From a virus: a stretch of DNA of 43,549 nucleotides. The position numbers were made by a program, and so were the translations under genes. The notes below the pieces were generated by a model, which saw only the letters and a program-made list of their open reading frames with translations, did not search any database and was not told where the DNA came from. Positions within the stretch are counted from its first letter, which is position 1; every line of letters starts with the position of its first letter. The stretch covers positions 1 to 43,549 of the IMG/VR virus record IMGVR_UViG_3300036845_000448, one strand, 5' to 3'. Positions 38,205 through 43,549 of this stretch are shown here, piece after piece.

Positions 38205-38806
38205 CGCAATTTACTTTTGATCAGCGCGGCTATTTCTGGATGCTCCTTAGCATGACAATCCGTACAGAGCGTTTCCCCATTCTCCACTTCATATCGGAGG
38301 TCGGGATATTCGGCAAAGCTCTTTTTATGGTGGGCTTGCAGCTTATAACGGCATTTACAACGTACACATTGGTGTCCATCTCGTTTCCTAACTTTTCTTC
38401 CCCAGGTTGCTAGCATCGCCACATCGCGCGGGGTATTTGGTCTCGTTGATGATCTTCGAGCGAGACCGTTGCATGTATACGAACAATATTTCTTCCTCTT
38501 GTTTTTTGCGTTGATGAGTGAATGTTGTTTACAGTGCTGGCAGGTGAACCGTTTAGGTTTGCGCGGTCGTTGTTTGTATGAACAGGAGCGTGAACAGAAC
38601 ATTCGAGGGCCACACATCGACTGGCTCCTCCGAAACGGAGTTTTACAGTGGAGACATAGATACTCTCCAGTCGTCTGCGACGTTCGATAGTCGTTAACAC
38701 ATCTTCGGGTACAAAACTTTTGAGCTGCGTTGGCTATTTGTTTGGGCCTAAAGGATTTTTGACAATATTTGCATTGTCTCCTTGCCATACGATCTATCCC
38801 TCTCAT
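38201..38806 (-). CDS. HNH endonuclease with N-terminal zinc fingers
   Basis: 201 residues. Three Cys4 zinc modules (CKYC ... CTRRC; CLHC ... CSRSC; CQHC ... CSYTC) fill the N-terminal 115 residues. The C-terminal HNH domain begins RDGHQCVRCKCRYKLQAHHK (about 143-162), with HH as the metal/catalytic His pair, and ends in a zinc-binding LCTDCHAKEH (about 181-190). Free-standing HNH nucleases of this type act as homing endonucleases or packaging-associated nickases. It overlaps its neighbours by ATGA on both sides, so it looks domesticated in the operon. Confidence 0.85.
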   Translation of the reverse strand: MRGIDRMARRQCKYCQKSFRPKQIANAAQKFCTRRCVNDYRTSQTTGEYLCLHCKTPFRRSQSMCGPRMFCSRSCSYKQRPRKPKRFTCQHCKQHSLINAKNKRKKYCSYTCNGLARRSSTRPNTPRDVAMLATWGRKVRKRDGHQCVRCKCRYKLQAHHKKSFAEYPDLRYEVENGETLCTDCHAKEHPEIAALIKSKLR

Positions 38807-39399
38807 TTGGAAGCCTCTAGAGCGCGTAGGGCGTCGTCGCGCGACACATTGACCCTTGCGAACTCCGCGGAGTCGGCCTGGGCAGCGTGGAGCTTGCGGA
38901 TGAGGTCTTTATGGGAGAGCCGGACCATGCGCTCATCGCTCATCGGCGCAATCCCCAGCACCATCCAGCAGTCCTCGCCCTCCCCGGCCTGGGCGGGGAG
39001 CTGCTTGAACCCGGTGAAGATGCGCTCCATCATCTCGCTTGCTCCCCAGCGTTCAATCCCGCGCATGGCCTCAATCGTCTTGCCGATGGCATAGAGGTTG
39101 TCACGGACGTAGGAGTATTGATCGCAAGCGAACACGAGCTGCTTCTCTTCGCGGGTGAAGTAGACGGCCACGCCAGAGTCCACGGGCTCCCGGTCCAGCC
39201 GTGGCGTCCCATCGTTCTTGAGGGGAAGGTTGGTGGAGATGACCGTGTTGGTCCCTCCCATCCGCTGAATCTCCCAGCGCAAAAAATCAAAGGCTTTCGA
39301 TGCGTGGGTTTTGAACTTGGACGCGCCGGGAGTCTTGGTTCGCTTCCATCCGTCCGGCCACTGAAGAGGGTAGGCGGCTACGAGTTTCGCCTTGCTCAT
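38803..39399 (-). CDS. Phage J-domain-like protein lacking the HPD motif
   Basis: 198 residues. The N-terminal 135 residues (AAYPLQWPDGWKRTK ... TVISTNLPLKNDG ... DSGVAVYFTREEK ... NLYAIGKTIEAMRGIERWGA) match a widely distributed phage/plasmid protein annotated for a C-terminal J domain. Here the C-terminus (CWMVLGIAPMSDERMVRLSH) keeps the J-domain start and the closing helix, but the HPD tripeptide needed to stimulate DnaK is absent. Its role in phages is not established. Overlaps both neighbours. Confidence 0.75.
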   Translation of the reverse strand: MSKAKLVAAYPLQWPDGWKRTKTPGASKFKTHASKAFDFLRWEIQRMGGTNTVISTNLPLKNDGTPRLDREPVDSGVAVYFTREEKQLVFACDQYSYVRDNLYAIGKTIEAMRGIERWGASEMMERIFTGFKQLPAQAGEGEDCWMVLGIAPMSDERMVRLSHKDLIRKLHAAQADSAEFARVNVSRDDALRALEASK

Positions 39400-39716
39400 G
39401 CGGGGTTCTCCAATGAAACAATCTTTCTCTTCAGGCGTTCAACCTCTTTGAGTAGCTTCGCGGATATCTGCTCCTCGGTAAGTCCGGCCTTCTCCCATCG
39501 TCGCCAAGTCTTGTAGCGTTCGCGCTCCTCCGGCGTCGAAGGTCTGAGGCAATAACGACACTCGGTTTGATCGGCCAAGCTTCGTCCCCAGTTTTTGCGC
39601 GCCTTCGTACATTCGGAGCTGCACGTTACCGCGTCCTTCTTTCGTGTGGGTGGAATCGGTTTGGTACACATCACGCAGTGCGTTTGTACCCCTGTATATG
39701 CGTCTGTTCTAGCCAT
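39396..39716 (-). CDS. Small zinc-finger protein
   Basis: 106 residues, overlapping the RusA-like gene by 8 bp. It has paired cysteines, CVMC ... CSSEC (about 14-36) and CRYC (about 53-56), compatible with one or two zinc sites similar to treble-clef nucleases but without HNH residues. The C-terminal half is a charged helix (EQISAKLLKEVERLKRKIV). DNA-binding is plausible. No family assigned. Confidence 0.65.
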   Translation of the reverse strand: MARTDAYTGVQTHCVMCTKPIPPTRKKDAVTCSSECTKARKNWGRSLADQTECRYCLRPSTPEERERYKTWRRWEKAGLTEEQISAKLLKEVERLKRKIVSLENPA

Positions 39717-40140
39717 TGGTCTCCAATCGGGTTATGAGGTATTCAGTTCGCGGGTTGTCGCGTTGGTCCTTGTGGACGATACAGTTGCTCAGTCCGCCGT
39801 CTACGGCGGCGTCGCTGTGTATCACTCCACAGTTTGTCAGCGCGTCCAAACCACATTTCCAGAAATTATCGAAGTCGCCACGCTGACGCGGACCCAGGTA
39901 TACATCCATCTTGACGGCATAGCGCGCGGCTTTTCGTTCCTTGTCGGTCTCCGGTGCCACGGACAGGCCTGCGGCGAAGATTGCCACGGCATCGTAGTAG
40001 GCTTTGGCCGCTTTCGTCACCTTGAAACCCATGTGGCTGTACCCGTCGCGCCCGGTATAGCGGCATGGGCGTTTGTAGTGATTCCCCGTGACCGGAATCA
40101 GGTAGGGTACGGTAAAGCAAATTTCTGATGGCGTCATCAT
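39709..40140 (-). CDS. rusA: RusA-like Holliday-junction resolvase
   Basis: 143 residues. The RusA fold is visible: FTVPYLIPVTGNHYKRPCRY at the start, then YAVKMDVYLGPRQRGDFDNF (RusA: R-R-D-x-D-N) and CGLDALTNCGVIHSDAAVDG. The Asp residues in GDFDNF and HSDAAVD are the expected metal ligands. RusA resolves branched DNA during replication and recombination, a natural partner for the RecF-like ATPase and, if the ends are hairpins or inverted repeats, for processing them. Start at 40140; a TATCAT -10 lies six bases upstream, suggesting a leaderless transcript. Confidence 0.85.
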   Translation of the reverse strand: MMTPSEICFTVPYLIPVTGNHYKRPCRYTGRDGYSHMGFKVTKAAKAYYDAVAIFAAGLSVAPETDKERKAARYAVKMDVYLGPRQRGDFDNFWKCGLDALTNCGVIHSDAAVDGGLSNCIVHKDQRDNPRTEYLITRLETNG

Positions 40141-40156
40141 GGAGCCATGATACGCT
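40128..40156. promoter_or_regulatory. Divergent promoter and operator between RusA and ribbon-helix-helix genes
   Basis: ATGGCGTCATC (40128-40138) and ATGGAGCCATG (40139-40149) are the diverged version of the tandem repeats at 1195 and 3475, followed by an extended -10, TGA-TACGCT (40148-40156), for the plus strand. On the minus strand TATCAT (40152-40147) can serve as -10. The palindrome ATCATGG-AG-CCATGAT (40136-40151) is a strong operator candidate. Both ATGs lie 6-7 bases after their -10. Confidence 0.65.
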
Positions 40157-40163
40157 CTTGTTC

Positions 40164-40403
40164 ATGGCAAAGAAAAAAATTGTTAGTAGGGCATCCAGTC
40201 CTCGTCCTGATCGGCAAAGTAAGAAGAGGACAGGCTATGTGAGTCAGAGTGTCCGGCTCTCCGTGGCGGACAACAAAATCCTCCGCGAAGCGGCGGCGTT
40301 AGATGGTATGTCAATCAACTTCTGGGCATCGCGCGCGCTCCTCGTGGCGGCGAACAACCGGATTAACAAACAAAAGCAGAAAGAGAGCGTAACCCTTGGC
40401 TAA
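40164..40403 (+). CDS. Ribbon-helix-helix regulator (Arc/DUF1778-like)
   Basis: 79 residues from ATG 40164; the frame is open to 40128 but that would read through the promoter. A basic N-terminal arm (MAKKKIVSRASSPRPDRQSK) precedes a ribbon-helix-helix domain: SQSVRLSVADNKILREAAAL and DGMSINFWASRALLVAANN (about 26-66). The gene lies directly downstream of an operator that also occurs at the 1195 and 3475 promoters. Inference: an autoregulated repressor controlling ArdC and the 49-residue gene as well as RusA. Confidence 0.75.
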   Translation: MAKKKIVSRASSPRPDRQSKKRTGYVSQSVRLSVADNKILREAAALDGMSINFWASRALLVAANNRINKQKQKESVTLG

Positions 40404-40605
40404 ACCAACAATCACTTCATCTCCCAGCAAAACCAGCAGCAACGTCCCCCTCATCCCAAAGGCCACTGATCCGCGCGCGGAGCTGTTCTACCTGCTTGGC
40501 CGCATCGAGGGCCAGGGCGTCGAAGGCTCCAAGCGTATCGCGGAGTTGGTTATTGATTTAACGATGAACCATGCAGCTCCCACAACCACGGACGGAGGAG
40601 AGTAA
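40396..40605 (+). CDS. Small hypothetical protein
   Basis: 69 residues from TTG 40396, overlapping the regulator stop by 8 bp, with AGAGAG upstream. The first 25 residues are Ser/Pro/Thr-rich; the centre DPRAELFYLLGRIEGQGVEG then SKRIAELVIDLTM forms two helices. No family assigned. Confidence 0.6.
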   Translation: MAKPTITSSPSKTSSNVPLIPKATDPRAELFYLLGRIEGQGVEGSKRIAELVIDLTMNHAAPTTTDGGE

Positions 40606-40922
40606 TGTCGTCGTCTCTTTATCAAACCGATGGTCGCGTTCGCACCATCACACCAGCCAACGGCGTCCACTGGACGTTGGAGGAGCTACAGGGGCTCGTG
40701 GGCGGGTACGTCGAAGTCTTGCGGACCGTCGATGGCGGGTTCATGGTCATCAACGAAATGGGGAAGGTGATGAACCCACCTATGGAGTTGAACATCCCGG
40801 CCACGCGGCTCTACGTTCACGGGCGGCGGGATGTGATCGTGGGCCCGGCTGTGGTGGTGGATAGTAAGGTGGAGCTGGATGGTCCCGACGAGGATGAAGA
40901 AGGAATACAAGACTCGAACTAG
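40605..40922 (+). CDS. DUF3846 family protein
   Basis: 105 residues, start overlapping by one base (TAATG). The pattern WTLEELQGLVGGYVEVLRTV ... GGFMVINEMGKVMNPPMELN ... AT-R-L ... VIVGPAVVV is the DUF3846 signature. These small proteins are common on phages, plasmids and integrative elements of many bacteria; function unknown. The C-terminus is acidic. Confidence 0.85.
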   Translation: MSSSLYQTDGRVRTITPANGVHWTLEELQGLVGGYVEVLRTVDGGFMVINEMGKVMNPPMELNIPATRLYVHGRRDVIVGPAVVVDSKVELDGPDEDEEGIQDSN

Positions 40923-41178
40923 CAGAATTGCTCCGGCGTTCTGCCCGTTCTGTTTCAAAATGCTGGATGCTACAACGTCTTTAGGATCGGAGGAAGTCCC
41001 CCAGCCGGGGGACTTCACCGTTTGTATCGCCTGTTGCGGCGTCCTGCGGTTTACCGACGATATGAGCCTGTTGCCGTCGTCGCTTTTGGAGATTCCAACC
41101 CACTCCCGGCTGGAATTTGCCAAGGCGGTCCAAGCCTGTAAGGAATTGCCTTCCCGTCAACCAGCACATCGAACTTAA
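40879..41178 (+). CDS. Small zinc-ribbon protein
   Basis: 99 residues from ATG 40879 with AAGGTGGAG seven bases upstream; an internal Met at 40894 is less well placed. CPFC (about 22-25) and CIACC (about 49-53) form a zinc ribbon. The DNA between 40993 and 41016 encodes a perfect 10-bp hairpin within the gene. The 3' end overlaps an inverted repeat. It overlaps the DUF3846 gene by 44 bp in another frame. Confidence 0.6.
   Translation: MVPTRMKKEYKTRTSRIAPAFCPFCFKMLDATTSLGSEEVPQPGDFTVCIACCGVLRFTDDMSLLPSSLLEIPTHSRLEFAKAVQACKELPSRQPAHRT
40993..41016. other. Perfect 10-bp hairpin inside the zinc-ribbon gene
   Basis: GAAGTCCCCC (40993-41002) and GGGGGACTTC (41007-41016) flank the loop AGCC. It lies in coding sequence, without a T-tract, so it is unlikely to be a terminator. 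It could slow translation, affect mRNA stability or be a protein-binding site. Confidence 0.6.
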
Positions 41179-41354
41179 CCCGTAAGTTTAACGGAACCAA
41201 AAAGATAACCCCTTTAATTTCTTAAATCGCGCTATAGTTTGTTAAACCTTCGCTTTGGCGGCGGGTTGATTGAGAAGGCGCGGATTAGCTATCCGTTGCT
41301 GGCGGGGGGAGACTACGACTCCCCCTACCCCCTCATCGTAGAAAGGGCTGCTTC
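41172..41354. other. Gene-free leader region with inverted repeats and a hairpin
   Basis: AACTTA-ACCCG-TAAGTT (41172-41188) and CCGT-AAGTTTA-ACGG overlap at the end of the previous gene. TATAGT at 41233-41238 could be a -10 in AT-rich sequence. GGGGGAG (41305-41311) pairs with CTCCCCC (41319-41325). This looks like a promoter with leader for the small gene at 41355, but no good -35 is visible. Confidence 0.4.
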
Positions 41355-41534
41355 ATGGAGTCTCACCAAAATTTCGATTTCAAAAAACGAGTTACGAAAA
41401 TCCCCAGCGGATCGCGCGCGAGTTCCCCGCGAATCATCCGCCAAGTTCTGTTTTGGAGAGGAGAAGTTTTGTTCCTGAGCGAAGCTGGCGCAATCTCGAT
41501 GCGTCGAAAAGATCCAGCTCGTTCCCATCGTTAA
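41355..41534 (+). CDS. Small basic protein of 59 residues, possibly AbrB-like
   Basis: The frame starts at an ATG with AAAGGG eight bases upstream and ends six bases before a strong hairpin, which supports a real single gene. The product is basic: KKRVTKIPSGSRASSPRIIR then QVLFWRGEVLFLSEAGAISM. The order basic strand, R-x-x-R, strand, G-E-V-L, strand loosely resembles AbrB-type swapped-hairpin DNA-binding proteins, but the match is weak. It would sit just upstream of the replication-type gene and could regulate it. Confidence 0.5.
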   Translation: MESHQNFDFKKRVTKIPSGSRASSPRIIRQVLFWRGEVLFLSEAGAISMRRKDPARSHR

Positions 41535-41539
41535 AGTCG

Positions 41540-41567
41540 TAAGGCTCTGGCGGAACCCAGAGCCTTA
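41540..41567 (+). terminator. Strong hairpin after the 59-residue gene
   Basis: TAAGGCTCTGG (41540-41550) pairs perfectly with CCAGAGCCTTA (41557-41567) around CGGAAC. No T-tract follows, so termination could be partial. Confidence 0.6.
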
Positions 41568-41602
41568 CCGTTGAAGCCATTTCACCCTATTACTCAACCC
41601 CT

Positions 41603-41619
41603 ACTCGTTAGTAGCGAGT
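41603..41619. promoter_or_regulatory. Operator-like palindrome before the winged-helix gene
   Basis: ACTCGTTA and TAGCGAGT form an 8-bp inverted repeat with one mismatch around a central G, just before the AGGAG site (41625-41629) of the gene at 41640. It is a candidate autoregulatory or replication-initiator site. Confidence 0.4.
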
Positions 41620-41639
41620 GGATCAGGAGTCGTTTCGCT

Positions 41640-42485
41640 ATGCACAACACTACTATGCATAAGACTACATCAAACCGCCATGCGCTGCAATTAAATTCTG
41701 TTAATTCGCGGGTTTCTACCACTTCAGAGGGACGCTTCCACAAGCGTCCATGCGGACTAGAGCGGTTCATACCCCTAGCGGGTCCGCGCGAGACCTACAT
41801 GGTCATTCGGACGTGGATGCATCCCCAGAGTCGAACTTGTGTCCCAGGCATCGAGGACATAGCTGAGCGCGCCGGAGTCTCACCTAGGACGATTCAGCGT
41901 CATGCCAGATACCTTAAGCGCATCGGCGTTTTGATCGTCCGCGAACGGCGTATCGGCCATCGCTCCCACGCTACCCACGTCTACACGTTTCCACTTTTGA
42001 ATGAGGATTTTTTGCGTTCAAGAGTGTCACCCGTGGGGTGTCAAATTGTCACCGTTAAGCAAGTACCTGAGATTAAACAACATACAACTACCCCGCGCGC
42101 GCCGGAGGCGCGGCGGTGGACTCAGGATCGTGAACCAGCGAAGAGACCAGAAACCCCTCCGTTCACCAGGTGGCGCGAGTGGCGCGAACGCTGCGAACGT
42201 CGGCGGCTGCGGATGCGATCGGAGGCGCGGATAGGCACGTATGACCCGTCTGAGGCTCCAGCTCCGGCCACGGCGGTAGAAATGGCGAAGGTTGAGGCGG
42301 AATTGGAAGCCTGGGCGAAGCAAGCGAGAGAACGGCGTGAGGAGAACCAGCGGGAAGAGGATCGTAAGCGACAAGAGCGTTTGGCGTATGTTGAACGGAG
42401 AAGGTTTGAGGCTGCGGAACCACCGGACGCGGAGCTGCAAGCGAAGATCGACGCGCTGAAGCAAAAATTTGGGATGACGCGATGA
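41640..42485 (+). CDS. Winged-helix protein of the replication-initiator type
   Basis: 281 residues from ATG 41640, with AGGAG ten bases upstream; an in-frame TTG at 41571 would overlap the hairpin. The N-terminal winged helix (MVIRTWMHPQSRTCVPGIED, then IAERAGVSPRTIQRHARYLK) is the HTH_36 type typical of plasmid Rep and phage O-like replication proteins. A basic linker and a long charged coiled coil (about 180-270) follow. It may bind the left-end repeats or a nearby origin to start replication. It lacks HUH or primase motifs. Tail not conserved. Confidence 0.65.
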   Translation: MHNTTMHKTTSNRHALQLNSVNSRVSTTSEGRFHKRPCGLERFIPLAGPRETYMVIRTWMHPQSRTCVPGIEDIAERAGVSPRTIQRHARYLKRIGVLIVRERRIGHRSHATHVYTFPLLNEDFLRSRVSPVGCQIVTVKQVPEIKQHTTTPRAPEARRWTQDREPAKRPETPPFTRWREWRERCERRRLRMRSEARIGTYDPSEAPAPATAVEMAKVEAELEAWAKQARERREENQREEDRKRQERLAYVERRRFEAAEPPDAELQAKIDALKQKFGMTR

Positions 42486-42492
42486 TGGAGGC

Positions 42493-42771
42493 ATGATGAA
42501 GGATCGTATTGGAAACAAGCTGGCGAAGGGCGACAAGGTTTCGGTGGCATTGCCGGAGTCCAACATCTTCGGCTTCGTGGCTCAGATCGAGGAGGGCGGA
42601 TTGATTACCGGAACCCGTAGCCGTGGCGGGATGGACAAGAGACCAGGGCGGATACTGATTTCGTGCGTCCTTGCGCTGCCCATTGACCCCGAATACGATA
42701 GCGTGTCGCAGATCGTTAAGGTGTACGACCCAGACAAGCATGATGAACCACCAGCGGAACGCCCAAATTGA
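42493..42771 (+). CDS. Small hypothetical protein, SH3/KOW-like composition
   Basis: 92 residues from ATG 42493 (next Met 42496) with GGAGG upstream. The alternating strands KLAKGDKVSVALPESNIFGF then VAQIEEGGLITGT and GRILISCVLALPIDPE suggest a small beta barrel. Proteins of this kind are seen near replication genes of phages, with unknown role. Confidence 0.6.
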   Translation: MMKDRIGNKLAKGDKVSVALPESNIFGFVAQIEEGGLITGTRSRGGMDKRPGRILISCVLALPIDPEYDSVSQIVKVYDPDKHDEPPAERPN

Positions 42772-42799
42772 TTTGGGGATAGTCCCCACGCGGTAGAAT
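42768..42799 (+). promoter_or_regulatory. Possible promoter of the HNH gene
   Basis: TAGAAT (42794-42799) is a good -10. TTGATT (42768-42773) is a -35 candidate with 20-bp spacing, which is long. The first ATG (42808) lies eight bases after the -10, suggesting another leaderless transcript. GGGG-ATAGT-CCCC (42775-42787) lies in the spacer. Confidence 0.45.
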
Positions 42800-43312
42800 T
42801 GCCAGTTATGGGCCTCTTGATTGTGGAGCAAGGTATTGTGATGCCGGACGCGGATTATGAGCTGATCCGTGTCGGCTCACGGCTCCACAAGCAAGGTCGG
42901 CGCATGGCGATAGTTGATAGATCGGACTATCGGGAGTATGCGTGGGCGAGTTGGACACTGAGGCGCGCGGACTCTGGTAATTACTACGCCACTACCACCA
43001 TCAAGGGCGTGTCGGTGGATATGCATCGGGCGGTGATGGGTGTCACTGATCCCGGCGTCTACGTCGATCATCTGGACGGGTTCGGACTGAACAACAGGCG
43101 GTACAACTTGGTCCCAGGCACACCAGCGGCGAACGTGGCCACGCGGCGGCGGTGGGAAGTTGAGCGAAACCGGAAAACAGACAAACATGAGGTTGTGGTG
43201 TATAGTGCGGATGGCTCTAGGAGCGTCGTAGCGGCGTTTGAAAGCTATTCGGCAGCTCACCACGAGCGGTATGCGAAAGAGGCATACTGGGCGGCGTGGG
43301 AATAGTCCCCAC
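42776..43312. repeat. Direct repeat flanking the HNH gene
   Basis: GGGATAGTCCCCAC (42776-42789) and GGAATAGTCCCCAC (43299-43312) match in 13 of 14 positions and lie on either side of the HNH gene; the second covers its stop codon. This may mark the target site of an insertion. The repeat is short, so chance is possible. Confidence 0.5.
42808..43305 (+). CDS. HNH homing-type endonuclease
   Basis: 165 residues from ATG 42808; an internal ATG at 42841 (AAGG upstream) is an alternative, shorter by 11 residues. The HNH_3 motif is clear: MHRAVMG ... YVDHLDGFGLNNRRYNL (about 71-102), with the Asp-His pair and Asn residues expected. The C-terminus (SADGSRSVVAAFESYSAAHH) fits the DNA-binding AP2-like tail of such enzymes. 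It is the last gene before the right palindrome and is flanked by a 14-bp near-identical direct repeat, compatible with insertion as a homing element. Confidence 0.85.
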   Translation: MGLLIVEQGIVMPDADYELIRVGSRLHKQGRRMAIVDRSDYREYAWASWTLRRADSGNYYATTTIKGVSVDMHRAVMGVTDPGVYVDHLDGFGLNNRRYNLVPGTPAANVATRRRWEVERNRKTDKHEVVVYSADGSRSVVAAFESYSAAHHERYAKEAYWAAWE

Positions 43313-43404
43313 AAAAGGGTAAAGTAGGCTGGGGCAGGGACCGAGGAAAGAGCCGAAGCGCGCCCGTAAATAAAGCAAAACAGAAAAAGACTAGCCAAGC
43401 AGAA

Positions 43405-43549
43405 TGGGAAAATGCTAGTATCAAAAACGCAAACAAAAATAATGTAAATAATTTATTTCTGAGACTAGAGGATGCGGCGCCGCCATACGTCGAATAAATA
43501 AATTATTTACATTATTTTTGTTTGGGTTTTTGATACTAGCATTTTACCA
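43405..43549. repeat. Right-terminal imperfect palindrome (possible hairpin telomere)
   Basis: Positions 43405-43458 and 43496-43549 are 54-bp inverted arms with only two mismatches. The 37-bp centre is asymmetric except for the core GCGGCGCCGC (43474-43483). The arms are AT-rich (CAAAAATAATGTAAATAATT). The palindrome ends at the last base of the window. Because the arms are not identical, it is not simply an artefact of reading back along one strand. The left palindrome has an unrelated sequence. The 99 bp between the HNH stop and the palindrome hold no gene. Confidence 0.9.

Noticed and set aside
1-43549. CRISPR array, integrase or protelomerase gene
   Set aside because: I saw no spaced repeats of CRISPR type, and no unassigned gene is large enough or shows tyrosine-recombinase motifs.

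Overview
The window reads as a nearly complete 43.5 kb genome of a tailed bacteriophage with podovirus (T7-like) virion architecture, carrying accessory genes more typical of plasmids. The DNA is GC-rich (by eye, not counted), genes are tightly packed with ATGA/TGATG stop-start overlaps, and most starts have purine-rich ribosome binding sites. I cannot name the host; two proteins with bacterial lipoboxes say only that it is a bacterium. I see no RNA polymerase, DNA polymerase, primase/helicase, integrase, protelomerase, partition gene or tRNA, so replication and transcription probably rely on the host.

Layout. (1) 1-492, left end: a perfect 48-bp inverted repeat with a 4-nt centre, then eight copies of a ~22-bp repeat. 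(2) 493-5067, plus strand: an AAA+ clamp-loader-like ATPase, an ArdC-type antirestriction metalloprotease, a zinc-ribbon protein ending in a clamp-binding-like peptide (QLSMF), a DUF2958 protein and several small proteins. A repeated 14-nt hairpin precedes four starts and a repeated promoter/operator precedes two transcription units. The block ends at a hairpin near 5100. (3) 5190-11399, minus strand: small conserved phage proteins, many zinc-binding, a RecF/SbcC-like ATPase and a ribbon-helix-helix protein with its own promoter. (4) 11561-37074, minus strand: virion and lysis genes. In transcription order these are terminase, portal, scaffold candidate, N4-gp56-like capsid protein, adaptor and tubular tail proteins, three internal virion proteins with a GNAT-like protein in the T7 gp13 position, lysis genes, fibres and a beta-helix lipoprotein. 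(5) 37071-40140, minus strand: small proteins, HNH nuclease, degenerate J-domain protein, zinc-finger protein and a RusA-like resolvase. (6) 40164-43305, plus strand: ribbon-helix-helix regulator, a DUF3846 protein, a winged-helix replication-type protein and an HNH endonuclease. (7) 43306-43549, right end: an imperfect 54-bp inverted repeat running to the last base.

How it may work. The plus-strand ends hold early and regulatory functions. The operator-like sequence between the divergent RusA and ribbon-helix-helix genes recurs at two left-arm promoters, suggesting one repressor links both ends of a linear molecule. The minus strand makes the particle. Palindromes at both termini, plasmid-type genes and a replication-initiator-like protein suggest a linear phage-plasmid with hairpin ends. 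That is inference; an assembly artefact at the palindromes has not been excluded.
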